Shown here: positions 1-9,553 of the stretch, one piece after another
How the letters are laid out: every line of letters starts with the position of its first letter
Numbering within the stretch: the first letter of the stretch is position 1
NCBI GenBank assembly: GCA_026415495.1
Contig: JAOAGZ010000017.1
Location: forward strand, 1 to 41,272
Origin: Eximiradius proteiniborus
Lineage (GTDB): Bacteria > Bacteroidota > Ignavibacteria > Kapaibacteriales > UBA2268
Length of the DNA: 41,272 nucleotides
Direction: 5' to 3'
Notes under the pieces: generated by a model
What the model was told of the DNA's origin: nothing
Database searches by the model: none
Seen by the model: only the letters and a program-made list of their open reading frames with translations
Translations under genes and position numbers: made by a program

Positions 1-397
1 GACTTATAGCAATAACTGTGAGACTTTTAGTAAAATCGCCTTCGATAATCTTCTTCAAGGCAAGCCCAATTGTCATTATTGGCAAGCTGCCGATGATAAC
101 AAACCAACCGAGTCGGCTATTAAGGCTTTGACGAGAAAAAGCAAGCCGGTTTTTCCCAAGGTTTTCCCGGAGGAATGCAGTTGGAATTTCATAAATTTCG
201 CGGCGAAAATACCAGAGAACAGAAAAAAGAGTGCCGAGTTGGATAATTGCAATAAAAGCAGTCCATTGCTCGGGGTGGGAGTGGTCGATAGTTCCGAAAA
301 GTTCGCCGAAAATTGTTAGATGAGCTGTAGAACTAATGGGGATGAATTCAGTAAGACCCTGTATTAATCCTAAGACAATAGCAACGAGTAAATTCAT
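1..397 (-). CDS. uppP: Undecaprenyl-diphosphate phosphatase (UppP/BacA), 3' end cut by window edge
   Basis: This gene is absent from the ORF track because it has no stop inside the window. Reading the minus strand from the ATG at 397 gives MNLLVAIVLGLIQGLTEFIP and so on, the N-terminal signature of the UppP/BacA family (QGxTEFxPISSxxHL, with the glutamate and the serine/histidine region implicated in catalysis). The family is an integral membrane enzyme that dephosphorylates undecaprenyl pyrophosphate to recycle the lipid carrier for peptidoglycan and polysaccharide synthesis. About 132 codons are visible, roughly half of the usual 260-280 residues; the C-terminal half lies left of the window. 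It is divergent from pdxJ across 147 bases. The plus-strand ORF at 128-319 is its shadow. The family call is secure. Confidence 0.93.
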   Translation of the reverse strand, partial: MNLLVAIVLGLIQGLTEFIPISSTAHLTIFGELFGTIDHSHPEQWTAFIAIIQLGTLFSVLWYFRREIYEIPTAFLRENLGKNRLAFSRQSLNSRLGWFVIIGSLPIMTIGLALKKIIEGDFTKSLTVIAIS

Positions 398-504
398 TAT
401 GAAAACTTATAGTTAAACAATAATATTATTGAAACATAATGCACTTAAAAAAACAAATTAAAAAGAATTATTGAAATTTGGAAAAGTGATTAGTATTTTT
501 TTCT

Positions 505-512
505 TATTTTTG
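505..512 (+). promoter_or_regulatory. Possible Bacteroidota-type -7 element upstream of pdxJ
   Basis: TATTTTTG fits the Bacteroidota -7 consensus TAnnTTTG and lies 32 bases before the pdxJ ATG. A TTTG that could act as the -33 element sits at 477-480, but the 24-base spacer is longer than the usual 19-21, so this is only a candidate. Confidence 0.35.
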
Positions 513-544
513 TAAATTATTTTGTTTTTTTGGGAGTTAAATAG

Positions 545-1288
545 ATGATTCGGCTAAATGTAAATATCGACCATATTGCAACAATACGAAACGCACGTGG
601 TGGGAATGAACCTGATCCTGTTTTTGCAGCATCGTTGGCAGAGTTGGCAGGAGCAAGCGGAATAGTATGTCATCTGCGGGAAGACCGTCGCCATATAAAC
701 GATAGAGACCTGAGACTTCTGCGGGAAGTTGTTCAGACGAAATTAGACCTTGAAATGGCAGCAAACGAAGAGATAATACAAATTGCATTGCAAACACGTC
801 CGGAATTAGTTACGATTGTTCCCGAAAAACGCCAAGAGCTCACAACCGAAGGCGGTTTGGATGTTGTTTCGCAGAGAGAAAAGCTTATATCGCTTTGCGA
901 GAGAATGCACGAGCGTGGAATAGAAGTAAGTTTGTTTGTGGAACCTGAAGAAAAGCAAATCACTGCTGCCAAGGAAGTTGGTGCGGATATGGTCGAGCTA
1001 CACACAGGAACCTATGCCAATGCAAAAACTCCCGAACGTTTCAAATTCGAATTAAACAGAATTATTAATGCTGCTGCTTTTGCCGGCAATCTTGAATTGA
1101 AAGTGGCTGCTGGTCACGGGCTTAACTATTACAATACAAAGCACATTTGTTACATTTACGAAATTGAGGAGTTAAGCATAGGGCATTCGATTATTTCTCG
1201 TGCTGCACTTGTTGGAATTGAACGGGCAGTAAAAGAAATGATTGAGCTTATAAACAATTCTACATTACACAGAAACATAGATATTTAG
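545..1288 (+). CDS. pdxJ: Pyridoxine 5'-phosphate synthase PdxJ
   Basis: PdxJ is a cytoplasmic TIM-barrel enzyme that condenses 1-deoxyxylulose 5-phosphate with 3-amino-2-oxopropyl phosphate to form pyridoxine 5'-phosphate, the last step of the DXP-dependent vitamin B6 pathway. The 247-residue product has the family length and its hallmark segments: VNIDHIATIRNARGG at the N-terminus, the histidine/arginine stretch HLREDRRHI near residue 45, and AAGHGLNYYN near residue 190 with the conserved histidine. The ATG at 545 follows GGGAG at a workable distance. The next gene, asnB, starts three bases after the stop, so the two are almost certainly cotranscribed. Nothing is missing or truncated. Confidence 0.96.
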   Translation: MIRLNVNIDHIATIRNARGGNEPDPVFAASLAELAGASGIVCHLREDRRHINDRDLRLLREVVQTKLDLEMAANEEIIQIALQTRPELVTIVPEKRQELTTEGGLDVVSQREKLISLCERMHERGIEVSLFVEPEEKQITAAKEVGADMVELHTGTYANAKTPERFKFELNRIINAAAFAGNLELKVAAGHGLNYYNTKHICYIYEIEELSIGHSIISRAALVGIERAVKEMIELINNSTLHRNIDI

Positions 1289-1291
1289 TAT

Positions 1292-3214
1292 ATGTGTGGA
1301 ATAGCAGGAATATTCAATTACTCCGGACAGCAAAACGCTATAAGTCAAGAAATTTTAAAACAAATGTCTGATTGTATAGTTGAGCGGGGTCCTGATTCGG
1401 ACGGCACTTATATTTCTGAGGACAGATTGTGCGGGATGACCTTTCGCCGACTGGCAATAGTGGATCTTTCTGCAAACGGCAATCAGCCAATGCAAACTGC
1501 TGATGGACATTTCTCGATTGTGTTTAATGGCGAAATATATAATCATCTTGAAATACGCAAAGAATTAATTCAATTAGGTTTCAATTACCGTTCCAAAACT
1601 GACACGGAAACGATTCTGTATGGATATGTGAGCCGGGGAAAAGATATTTTGCAAAAAATGCTTGGGATGTGGGCAATTGCTATTTATGACAAACAAAGGC
1701 AGGAACTTTTTTTAGCGCGTGACAGAATCGGAATAAAGCCATTATATTTTTACAAAAAGAACGGAATATTTCTTTTTGCTTCGGAAATCAAATCAATTCT
1801 TGCTCATCCACTTACAGAGAAAGAATTTAATTTTGATGAACTGCCTAATTATTTAAATTATGGACTATCTTCCAACCGTGGCACTTTATTTAAAAATATA
1901 TACAAAATACCTGCCGGACACTTTTTAGTAATCAATAAAGATGGTGAAATTAAATTACAGAGGTATTGGAGCCCATTCAACAAGGAAAAGGAAATTGAAT
2001 TAGAGCAATTAAGCGACGAAGAAATCCAAAAGCAATTACTTGAATTATTGCGGCGGTCAATTGAAGCACGGATGATGAGCGATGTGCCGTTCGGAGTATT
2101 TCTTAGTGGTGGGATTGATTCGAGCGTAAATGTTGCTTTGATGGCAGAGTTAATGAACCGTCCGGTAGATACGTTCACTGTTGGCTTTCGACAACTCGAA
2201 AAGTATAATGAACTGCAATATGCAAGAAAAATTGCCGAAATTTTTAAAACGAACCATCGCGAAATATTAATTGATGAAAATGATGCGATAGGAATACTGG
2301 AAAAACTTGCTTATCGTGAGGACGAACCAAATGCAGACCCTGTGTGCATTCCGTTGTATTTTTTGTCGCGACTAACCCGCCGGAGTGGCACAATTGTGGT
2401 GCAAGTCGGCGAAGGAAGCGACGAACAATTTGCAGGATATCCGTGGATTGTTCAGCACTACAATGTGTATGAAAAATACTGGAAGCATTACATTAAACTA
2501 CCTGAAACAATCAGAAAATCTGCGTATTATGCTGCCAAACCTATATTGAGTGCAACAGGAAAAATTTTGGCACTTGATTATATCCGACGCGCTGCTTATG
2601 GTGAGCAATTTTACTGGAGCGGTATGCCAATTTTTTCTACGTGCCATTTGCAAAGACTATTTGCACCAAGCTTCGAACAATTAGTGTCGAAACCTGCCGA
2701 ATATGCTGATTATTTGCATAAACAAGCTCTTGAACTTTCGCCAGATGCAGATTATTATCAGCGGATGGCATATCTGGAACTTACACAACGGCTTGCTGAG
2801 CTTCTGCTTATGCGTGTTGATAAAGTTACAATGTCGCATAGTATTGAGGCACGAGTTCCGTTTTTAGACCATAGAATTGTGGAATTTTCTACTGCACTCA
2901 AAGCAAATCGAAAGATGCCAGACGGGAAAACAACTAAATACATTTTGAAAAAAGCAGTTGAAAGCATTTTGCCAAAAGATATTATTTACAGACGGAAGCA
3001 AGGATTTGCCGCACCCATAGAAGAATGGCTCCGGAAGGAATGGCACAAGTATGCCAAAAATGAAATTATTAACTCCCATTTTGTTCAAAATAGAATTTTC
3101 GATGAGAAATACATCGAAAAGCTTATTGCAGAACATCATTCATATAAAGCTAACAACTCGAAACAAATTTTCGCACTTCTGATGTTATCACTTTGGTGGA
3201 AAAAGTTTTTTTAA
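1292..3214 (+). CDS. asnB: Asparagine synthase (glutamine-hydrolysing) family amidotransferase
   Basis: The 640-residue protein begins MCGIAG, so after Met removal Cys2 is the N-terminal nucleophile of a class II glutamine amidotransferase domain (about residues 1-220). The synthase domain follows, with the ATP-pyrophosphatase loop LSGGIDSS near residue 270 and GEGSDEQFAGY near residue 375. Classical family members convert aspartate to asparagine using glutamine and ATP in the cytoplasm. Some AsnB-family proteins (Corynebacterium LtsA, Bacillus subtilis AsnB) instead amidate meso-diaminopimelate of peptidoglycan. The gene lies three bases after pdxJ and 75 bases before an L,D-transpeptidase, so an envelope role is conceivable but not shown. 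The fold is certain; the acceptor substrate is not. Confidence 0.9.
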   Translation: MCGIAGIFNYSGQQNAISQEILKQMSDCIVERGPDSDGTYISEDRLCGMTFRRLAIVDLSANGNQPMQTADGHFSIVFNGEIYNHLEIRKELIQLGFNYRSKTDTETILYGYVSRGKDILQKMLGMWAIAIYDKQRQELFLARDRIGIKPLYFYKKNGIFLFASEIKSILAHPLTEKEFNFDELPNYLNYGLSSNRGTLFKNIYKIPAGHFLVINKDGEIKLQRYWSPFNKEKEIELEQLSDEEIQKQLLELLRRSIEARMMSDVPFGVFLSGGIDSSVNVALMAELMNRPVDTFTVGFRQLEKYNELQYARKIAEIFKTNHREILIDENDAIGILEKLAYREDEPNADPVCIPLYFLSRLTRRSGTIVVQVGEGSDEQFAGYPWIVQHYNVYEKYWKHYIKLPETIRKSAYYAAKPILSATGKILALDYIRRAAYGEQFYWSGMPIFSTCHLQRLFAPSFEQLVSKPAEYADYLHKQALELSPDADYYQRMAYLELTQRLAELLLMRVDKVTMSHSIEARVPFLDHRIVEFSTALKANRKMPDGKTTKYILKKAVESILPKDIIYRRKQGFAAPIEEWLRKEWHKYAKNEIINSHFVQNRIFDEKYIEKLIAEHHSYKANNSKQIFALLMLSLWWKKFF

Positions 3215-3289
3215 TTGTGGCATATTTCTTGCACAAATAAAAATACTTTTGAATTTCGACCAAAGTTGGTAATTTTGGAATGGGTAGTT

Positions 3290-4204
3290 ATGATTAAGAA
3301 AACGAAAAATATAATATTGCCATTGATATTGGCAGCGATTTTGTTTATTGGCTTTACTCAGGATAAAGCTAATAAAATTCCGGAGATTGCATTACCAGAC
3401 GAAGAAGAATTAGGCAAGCGTCATCCTATTCCACTACTTTTTTCTCCCGTTAAAGATACAATCTACGTTCTGGGCGATGAATATATAGAAATTTGTTTGA
3501 AAACACAGACAGCAAAATTAGTGCAAAGAAACGGGAATAGTTTTGAGTATAAAATCAGCTCGGGCAATCCGTTTATTTCGCAGGGAATTGAAACAACGAC
3601 AGGAATTTTTACAGTTCAATCGAAATCTCCAAAAGCAATATCGAAGCAATTTAATAACGCTGAGCTATTCTGGTGGGTTGGCTTTAATGGCAATATAGGT
3701 TTTCACGGGCTTGCAGGAAATGGTTATTATCATCATTTAGGTGTGAGGTCGTCTTCGCACGGATGTGTGAGAATAAGCCGCGAAGACGGTAAAGATTTAT
3801 ACGAAAAGGTGCGAGTAGGCACACCTGTAATGGTTTATAAATCTGAACCAGCAAGAATATTTGCTTTCGCTGATTTTGATGATTATGCCAAATCACCTTC
3901 TGCAATATTATTGAATGATGATGCAAGTATCAGAAGGTTTTTAAGCAATCGGCTCGACTATTTATATCAAGGGAAAGCCCATACAAAAAATAAAACACGT
4001 GTATTTATCGACGGTGCAACAAAATTGAGACAATTGAAAATATCGGAAGGTGATTTCGCGAAAGTGTCTATTATTCAGGAAGTACCAATCGGAGATGTTC
4101 CGCTATATATTGCTGAAAAAGACAAATTAAGAAGAAACGAAACATTATTTGTGCAAAAAAATAAGCAAAAAGAAGAGAGTTCAGAGAATAGTGATAAAAA
4201 GTAA
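3290..4204 (+). CDS. Secreted L,D-transpeptidase (YkuD domain)
   Basis: The track starts at a TTG directly after asnB, but the ATG at 3290 gives a clean signal peptide or membrane anchor (MIKKTKNIILPLILAAILFI) and is preferred, leaving 304 residues. The YkuD catalytic domain lies at about residues 55-210. It carries a conserved histidine in GFHGLAGN and the active-site motif SSHGCVRIS, whose cysteine is the nucleophile. Such enzymes form 3-3 peptidoglycan cross-links or attach proteins to peptidoglycan in the periplasm. About 90 residues after the catalytic domain are unrecognised and end in a highly charged, Lys/Glu-rich tail. The gene lies downstream of asnB and ends at a hairpin terminator shared with convergent purC. 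Confidence 0.88.
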   Translation: MIKKTKNIILPLILAAILFIGFTQDKANKIPEIALPDEEELGKRHPIPLLFSPVKDTIYVLGDEYIEICLKTQTAKLVQRNGNSFEYKISSGNPFISQGIETTTGIFTVQSKSPKAISKQFNNAELFWWVGFNGNIGFHGLAGNGYYHHLGVRSSSHGCVRISREDGKDLYEKVRVGTPVMVYKSEPARIFAFADFDDYAKSPSAILLNDDASIRRFLSNRLDYLYQGKAHTKNKTRVFIDGATKLRQLKISEGDFAKVSIIQEVPIGDVPLYIAEKDKLRRNETLFVQKNKQKEESSENSDKK

Positions 4205-4230
4205 AAATCACAAAATATTTTAATATTGCA

Positions 4231-4260
4231 AAAATCCCCAGCGTAGAGCCGGGGATTTTT
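4231..4260. terminator. Bidirectional rho-independent terminator between L,D-transpeptidase and purC
   Basis: AAAATCCCC pairs with GGGGATTTT across an 11-base loop. The plus strand continues into a T-rich run, and A-rich sequence on the left gives T's on the minus strand. It lies between two convergent stop codons. Confidence 0.85.
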
Positions 4261-4263
4261 ATT

Positions 4264-5139
4264 TTAGGATTTGATTATCATTTCGAGAGCCATTTGGTAT
4301 TTTTCTAAAGTGCCGCTAATAATTTCGGGAGGCAGTGGCGGCGGAGGTGGCTGTTTGTTCCAGTTGGTGCTTTCAAGCCAATCACGAAGAATTTGCTTAT
4401 CAAAGTTTGTTTGAGGAACACCGGGAGCGTAGCTTTCCTTCAGCCAGAAGCGAGATGAATCCGGGGTGAGAGCTTCGTCGATAAGAATAATTTTGCCATT
4501 GATCATTCCAAATTCGAATTTTGTATCGGCAAGGATGATTCCACGCCCGGAAAGGTAGTTTGCTGCAAATTTATATAAATTGATTGAGGATTGCTCAATG
4601 ATACTGAAGACGCTATCTCCAAGAATATGCTTAGCCATTTCGGGAGAAATATTTTCGTCGTGTCCGGCTTCTGCTTTGGTGGAAGGAGTAAAAACAGGTT
4701 CGGGGAGTTGCTCGAATTCTTTAAGACCTGCCGGAAGAGGAATACCGCAGATAGTTTGGGATTTCAGATATTCTTTCCAGCCACTTCCTGCGATATAGCC
4801 ACGGACAATACATTCGACAGGAAGAGGAGAGCATTTTTTTACAATCATCGAACGACCATCCAAAGCCTGTCTGTATTTTTTGCAAACATCGGGATAATCA
4901 TCAACATTGGATGAAATGAAATGATTATCGATGATATGCTTAGTATTATTGAACCAGAATTCAGAAATTTTGTTAAGTATAATACCTTTGCCTGGGATAG
5001 GTTCCTGCATAATAACATCAAAAGCAGAGATGCGGTCAGTTGCAACGAACAAAAGGCATTCGCCGAGGTCATAGACATCCCGGACTTTACCCCGGCGAAT
5101 GAGTGGAATATCCTGAAAGTTTGTTTGGAAAACGTTCAT
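4264..5139 (-). CDS. purC: Phosphoribosylaminoimidazole-succinocarboxamide (SAICAR) synthase
   Basis: PurC ligates aspartate to CAIR using ATP to form SAICAR in cytoplasmic de novo purine synthesis. The 291-residue length fits the longer form of the family. Signature segments are RRGKVRDVYDLG near residue 15, ATDRISAFDVIM near residue 33 and VRGYIAGSGWKEY near residue 112. ADTKFEFG near residue 205 belongs to the nucleotide-binding region. The ATG at 5139 directly abuts the hppA stop (5140-5142), implying cotranscription and probably translational coupling with the upstream pyrophosphatase gene. A short proline-rich stretch (KQPPPPPLPPE) near residue 265 is a minor local peculiarity. purM also occurs in this window, about 30 kb away, so purine genes are dispersed here. 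Confidence 0.96.
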   Translation of the reverse strand: MNVFQTNFQDIPLIRRGKVRDVYDLGECLLFVATDRISAFDVIMQEPIPGKGIILNKISEFWFNNTKHIIDNHFISSNVDDYPDVCKKYRQALDGRSMIVKKCSPLPVECIVRGYIAGSGWKEYLKSQTICGIPLPAGLKEFEQLPEPVFTPSTKAEAGHDENISPEMAKHILGDSVFSIIEQSSINLYKFAANYLSGRGIILADTKFEFGMINGKIILIDEALTPDSSRFWLKESYAPGVPQTNFDKQILRDWLESTNWNKQPPPPPLPPEIISGTLEKYQMALEMIIKS

Positions 5140-7335
5140 TTAGAGCATTCCTGCAATAACAAGAGAAACTACAGCCATCAACTTAATAAGGATATTGAGC
5201 GATGGACCAGAAGTATCTTTGAAAGGATCGCCAACTGTGTCTCCGGTAACGGCAGCTTTGTGTGGGTCTGAACCTTTGTAATATCGCTTGCCATCGATTT
5301 CGACACCTTCTTCGAACATTTTTTTAGCATTATCCCAAGCACCACCAGCGTTTGCCTGGAAAACTGCAAGCAGAACACCTACAACAGTAACGCCAGCAAG
5401 CAAACCGCCTAATGTTTCTGCACCAAAGGCAAATCCAACAAATAGAGGAACAATAACAGCAAGAAGACCCGGAGCAATCATTTCACGGATAGCAGCTTTA
5501 GTGGAAATAGCAACGCATTTTGTGTATTCGGCAGCATCCTGTGCTTGGTGCAAAGCATCCAAATCTTCTTTGCTCCAATCTTTTTTATCTTTGTCTCCAT
5601 ATTTTTTCATTAAATCAAGAGCTTTAACCATAGAAGGGATTTCAGTGAACTGGCGACGAACTTCTTTTACCATACTCATAGCAGCGCGTCCAACTGCTCC
5701 CATAGATAAAGCACTGAAAACGAACGGAAGCACACCACCGATAAATAATCCAGCCATTACATTAGCTTTGGAAATATCTATTGATTTAATATGAGCAGCA
5801 GTCATAAATGCACCGAAAAGCCCCAATGCAGTAAGAGCAGCGGAACCGATTGCGAAACCTTTACCGATAGCAGCAGTAGAATTTCCGACAGCATCAAGTT
5901 TATCAGTGCGTGAACGTACTTCTTTTTCGAGTTCGCTCATTTCAGCAATACCGCCAGAATTGTCGGCAATAGGACCATAAGCATCAACTGCGAGCTGAAT
6001 ACCAGTTGTTGCAAGCATACCAACAGCAGCAATAGCAATGCCATAAAGACCAGCATAATAGAACGAACCAATAATTGCGATAGCGATAAGAATTACAGGA
6101 ATTGCAGTTGAAAGCATACCTGTTCCAATTCCGGCGATAATGTTGGTGGCGTGTCCGGTTAAAGACTGCATAGCAATTTTGCGAACAGGTGGTTTGCCTA
6201 AACCAGTGTAATATTCAGTGATGAAGCCAATACCAACACCCGCGAGGAGCCCAACAATAGTAGCGAGGAAAACACCGAGAGAAGTAATGGTAAACACTTG
6301 ATTATAAAGTGGGTCTTCGTAGAGCCATTGTTCGGGGAGAATCCAGTGAATAATCAAGTAGGAAACAACAATCATCAGCACAGCAGCAATACTTGTTCCG
6401 ACATTAAGTGCAGCCTGAGGATTGCCGCCTTCGCGAACTTTTACGAAAAATGTTCCGAAAATTGAGACAAGAATACCAGCACCTGCAAGGAAAAGAGGCA
6501 GAACAACAGCTGAAAGCCCTTTGAACATTGTTGTTTGAAATTCAGGAACTGCAAAGAAAGAAGCCCCAAGAACCATTGCAGCAACAATTGAACCGACATA
6601 AGATTCGAATAAGTCTGCTCCCATACCGGCAACATCGCCTACGTTGTCGCCAACGTTGTCGGCAATAGTAGCCGGATTAAGCGGATGGTCTTCCGGAATA
6701 CCGGCTTCGACTTTTCCAACAAGGTCGGCACCGACATCTGCTGCTTTTGTATAAATACCGCCACCTACTCTTGCAAAAAGAGCAATTGACGATGCACCAA
6801 AAGAAAAGCCAGTTACAACATTTACAACTTTCAATATAGCTTCGCTTGAACTTGCCCCATCAAAAGTGTTGTTGTATAGAAGGAAAAGAATACTCAAACC
6901 AGTAACACCAAGACCTACAACGCCCATACCCATAACTGAGCCGCCGTTGAAAGCAACGCGCAAAGCACTGTTTAGCCCTGTGCGAGCAGCATTGGTAGTG
7001 CGAACATTTGCTTTTGTTGCAACTCGCATACCGATAAAACCAGCCAACCCAGAGCAAAATGCGCCAACGATGAAGGAAAGCCCAACAAGTGGGTGAGTGT
7101 TTTCTGTGCTTGCTCCCTGAATTGTAAGCAGAATTGCAACAAGGACAACAAAAATTGCAATCATCTGATATTCTGCTTTGATGAATGCCATAGCACCTTC
7201 TGCAATGGAGCGAGCAATTCGCTGCATCCTTTCGTTGCCGGGATCCTGACTGCTAATCCATTTTGCCCTGATGTAAGTGTAAAGCAAAGCAATTATACCA
7301 GTCGCAGGAATTAAAAATAGTAGTGAATCCATCAA
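5140..7335 (-). CDS. hppA: Membrane-bound ion-pumping pyrophosphatase, K+-dependent type
   Basis: This 731-residue, highly hydrophobic protein is a membrane pyrophosphatase, which couples PPi hydrolysis to H+ or Na+ export. The catalytic signature [19 protein letters not shown] and the following [15 protein letters not shown] are intact, as is the second acidic cluster near the C-terminus ([14 protein letters not shown]). In the segment [10 protein letters not shown], alanine and glycine occupy the two positions that are lysine and threonine in K+-independent enzymes, which places it in the K+-dependent class. Whether it pumps H+, Na+ or both cannot be decided by eye. About sixteen membrane segments are expected. 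It is upstream of and directly abutting purC; the PPi it consumes is made by biosynthetic enzymes generally. Confidence 0.95.
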   Translation of the reverse strand: MMDSLLFLIPATGIIALLYTYIRAKWISSQDPGNERMQRIARSIAEGAMAFIKAEYQMIAIFVVLVAILLTIQGASTENTHPLVGLSFIVGAFCSGLAGFIGMRVATKANVRTTNAARTGLNSALRVAFNGGSVMGMGVVGLGVTGLSILFLLYNNTFDGASSSEAILKVVNVVTGFSFGASSIALFARVGGGIYTKAADVGADLVGKVEAGIPEDHPLNPATIADNVGDNVGDVAGMGADLFESYVGSIVAAMVLGASFFAVPEFQTTMFKGLSAVVLPLFLAGAGILVSIFGTFFVKVREGGNPQAALNVGTSIAAVLMIVVSYLIIHWILPEQWLYEDPLYNQVFTITSLGVFLATIVGLLAGVGIGFITEYYTGLGKPPVRKIAMQSLTGHATNIIAGIGTGMLSTAIPVILIAIAIIGSFYYAGLYGIAIAAVGMLATTGIQLAVDAYGPIADNSGGIAEMSELEKEVRSRTDKLDAVGNSTAAIGKGFAIGSAALTALGLFGAFMTAAHIKSIDISKANVMAGLFIGGVLPFVFSALSMGAVGRAAMSMVKEVRRQFTEIPSMVKALDLMKKYGDKDKKDWSKEDLDALHQAQDAAEYTKCVAISTKAAIREMIAPGLLAVIVPLFVGFAFGAETLGGLLAGVTVVGVLLAVFQANAGGAWDNAKKMFEEGVEIDGKRYYKGSDPHKAAVTGDTVGDPFKDTSGPSLNILIKLMAVVSLVIAGML

Positions 7336-7398
7336 AAACCTCTTAAATTAGTTAATTTTAATTGTTTAGTGATGCATAGAAATATTTGCAATTTTGTT

Positions 7399-7406
7399 CA
7401 AAAATA
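7399..7406 (-). promoter_or_regulatory. Possible -7 element upstream of hppA
   Basis: On the minus strand this reads TATTTTTG, a match to TAnnTTTG, about 64 bases before the hppA ATG. No convincing TTTG lies 19-21 bases upstream, so the assignment is weak. Confidence 0.25.
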
Positions 7407-7440
7407 ATCACAAATAAGGTAAATAAAAAATAAAAAAACA

Positions 7441-8703
7441 TTAATAATTAATGTCTGCAAGCAAATAGAACGAGCCGACGACAATAAAAGGTTCGTTTAC
7501 TGATTTAGCAAATTCGAAGGCTTGTTGTGGATTTTGCACTACTGTATTTGGAATTTCCAATGCTTCGGCTATTTGCCTGATGGAGTTTGCAGTCATTGCC
7601 CGCTTTGTAGATGGTTGAGTAATAATCAGCAAATTTGTAATATTCTTTATTATTTCCAGCATTTTATGCACATCTTTATCAGACATAGCACCGAAGACTA
7701 TGTTGAATTTTTCATTTGGGAAGACCAATTGTGAAGTTTCCGCAAGCTTTTCTATGGCAGCAGGATTATGTGCAGTATCCAGAATAATAACCGGAGATTG
7801 GGATAAAATCTGAAAGCGACCTGAAAGACCGGTATTTTCCACAACATTTTTGACTCCATTGTAAATAGCTTGCTGTGAGACATTGAAATATTGATTTATC
7901 TTTTCTATTGCCAATATTGCCAGTGAGTGATTTATTGCCTGATGGTTGCCAAAAAGCGGAGAATTGATTATGTAAGTGTTGGTATTAGTAGTTATTTGGT
8001 ACTGCATTGTGTAATCAGAATTCAATCCGATAATATTGGCAATTGCAGAATCTGACAGGATGAGCGGGCTATTTCGTTCAAAACAAATTTGCTCAAGCAC
8101 TTTATAAGCGTTCGAAGGTAATTTGCCTAAGAGCGTGGGCGTATTTTGCTTGATTATGCCTCCTTTTTCGAAGGCAATTTGTTCGATGGTGCTACCTAAA
8201 TAATCGGTGTGTTCGATAGCAATACTTGTAATAATGCTAAGAAGCGGCATTATTACATTAGTTGCATCCAGACGCCCTCCTAATCCAGTTTCAATAACTG
8301 CAATATCAACGTTGTTGCGAGCAAAGTAGTCGAAGGCAATAGCAGTAGTAATTTCAAAAAAAGTTGCATCAACGCTCTTCCCTATTTCCATATACTTTAT
8401 TGCGAGTTGAATTAAATCATCATCGGGAATTGTTTTGCCGTTTATCCGAACCCGCTCATTAAATTGTTTGATATGTGGTGAAGTGTAAAGTGCGGTGCGG
8501 TATCCTGCTTCTGCTAAAACAGAGGCAATAAGCGAAGCCGTTGAACCTTTGCCGTTTGTTCCTGCAATATGAATAGATGGAAATTTTTTGTGTGGGTTGC
8601 CAGATTTTTCGAGTAGATAAGCAATTCTATCAAGTCCGGGATTGATTCCTTTGCGTTCGAGCGAGAATAATTTTTCAAGTATTTTTTCTTTTGTATCAAA
8701 CAT
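7441..8703 (-). CDS. folC: Bifunctional folylpolyglutamate synthase / dihydrofolate synthase
   Basis: FolC adds glutamate to dihydropteroate and extends polyglutamate tails on folates, using ATP, in the cytoplasm. The track ORF begins at 8805, but its first 34 residues are AT-rich and run into the divergent dehydrogenase gene. The ATG at 8703 (MFDTKEKILEKL) is preceded by AAAAGGATTGAA, a good Shine-Dalgarno match, giving 420 residues, the usual length. Diagnostic segments are the P-loop HIAGTNGKGSTAS, then YTSPHIKQFNERVRING, ETGLGGRLDATN and the C-terminal domain motif ILDTAHNPAA. It is divergently arranged with the following dehydrogenase gene and separated from hppA by 105 bases. Confidence 0.94.
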   Translation of the reverse strand: MFDTKEKILEKLFSLERKGINPGLDRIAYLLEKSGNPHKKFPSIHIAGTNGKGSTASLIASVLAEAGYRTALYTSPHIKQFNERVRINGKTIPDDDLIQLAIKYMEIGKSVDATFFEITTAIAFDYFARNNVDIAVIETGLGGRLDATNVIMPLLSIITSIAIEHTDYLGSTIEQIAFEKGGIIKQNTPTLLGKLPSNAYKVLEQICFERNSPLILSDSAIANIIGLNSDYTMQYQITTNTNTYIINSPLFGNHQAINHSLAILAIEKINQYFNVSQQAIYNGVKNVVENTGLSGRFQILSQSPVIILDTAHNPAAIEKLAETSQLVFPNEKFNIVFGAMSDKDVHKMLEIIKNITNLLIITQPSTKRAMTANSIRQIAEALEIPNTVVQNPQQAFEFAKSVNEPFIVVGSFYLLADINY

Positions 8704-8784
8704 TTCAATCCTTTTCATACAAATAAAAACTAAAAAAAATCGTAAATAATTAATTACAATATTAATAACTATTTTGGAGATTTT

Positions 8785-9507
8785 ATGTCTAATAATTCTT
8801 TGCAAGGGAAAACAATATTAGTTACAGGTGCGAGCAAAGGGATTGGGAAAAGCCTTGTTGAGGTGCTTTCGAGATATGATTGCCGAATAATAGCTACAGC
8901 AACAAAAATGGATAGTTTTTCAAATTATGAAATTGCAAGCGATAAAATTGTGTTCGAAGCATTTGATTTAAATAATGAAAGTGAGATAATTGAAGGAATT
9001 GATAGATTAAAATCAAAAAAATTAATACCTGATATAATAATAAATAACGCAGGCGTAGGAATTTTCAAGAACTTTGCAGATTTTTCGAGCGACGAAATTG
9101 ACAAACTGATAAATATTAATTTCAAAGCACCGGTACTGATTTCAAAATCTTTTCTGCCGGAGATGCTTGAAAAACAATTCGGATTGTTTGTAAATATTAT
9201 TTCAGTTGCAGCAGTAGAAAGTTTTCACCGCTCATCACTTTATGGAGCTACAAAGGCAGCATTGCTGGAAACAATGAAAACAGTCAGAAAAGAATACAGA
9301 CATCAAGGCATTAAAGTGCTTAATATTTTGCCGGGAGCAACAAGAACGCCGATATGGTCGCCAAAAGTTGTCCAGCAATTCGGTGATAGAATGATGGCAC
9401 CCGAAGCACTTGCACAAGTGATAGTTACAAACATTGCTCTTGCAATAGAGCAGGACATTATGCCTGAAGAGTTCATTATTCGACCTCATTATGGAGATTT
9501 AGGATAA
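8785..9507 (+). CDS. Short-chain dehydrogenase/reductase (SDR family)
   Basis: This 240-residue protein has the classical SDR layout. The Rossmann motif TGASKGIG is at about residues 14-21, NNAG lies near residue 88, a serine precedes the YGATK active-site motif (YxxxK) near residue 153, and PGATRT follows. It should be an NAD(P)(H)-dependent oxidoreductase in the cytoplasm; the substrate cannot be inferred. ATG at 8785 follows TTTGGAG. The gene is divergent from folC and is followed after 46 bases by rmlB-like and rmlD-like genes on the same strand. It may therefore belong to a carbohydrate-related operon, but the linkage alone does not prove this. Confidence 0.88.
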   Translation: MSNNSLQGKTILVTGASKGIGKSLVEVLSRYDCRIIATATKMDSFSNYEIASDKIVFEAFDLNNESEIIEGIDRLKSKKLIPDIIINNAGVGIFKNFADFSSDEIDKLININFKAPVLISKSFLPEMLEKQFGLFVNIISVAAVESFHRSSLYGATKAALLETMKTVRKEYRHQGIKVLNILPGATRTPIWSPKVVQQFGDRMMAPEALAQVIVTNIALAIEQDIMPEEFIIRPHYGDLG

Positions 9508-9553
9508 GAAGACAAAAACAATTAATCATTAGCAAATAGGAGAATTTTCAAAG

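Noticed and set aside
128-319. 63-residue plus-strand ORF
   Set aside because: It lies wholly inside the minus-strand uppP gene, whose family motifs are clear; it is a shadow.
4921-5271. 116-residue plus-strand ORF across the purC/hppA junction
   Set aside because: Antisense to two certain genes, with no RBS or recognisable motif.
5288-5794. 168-residue plus-strand ORF inside hppA
   Set aside because: Antisense to the conserved C-terminal half of the pyrophosphatase; its Ala/Pro/Thr-rich composition is what the reverse strand of a membrane protein gives.
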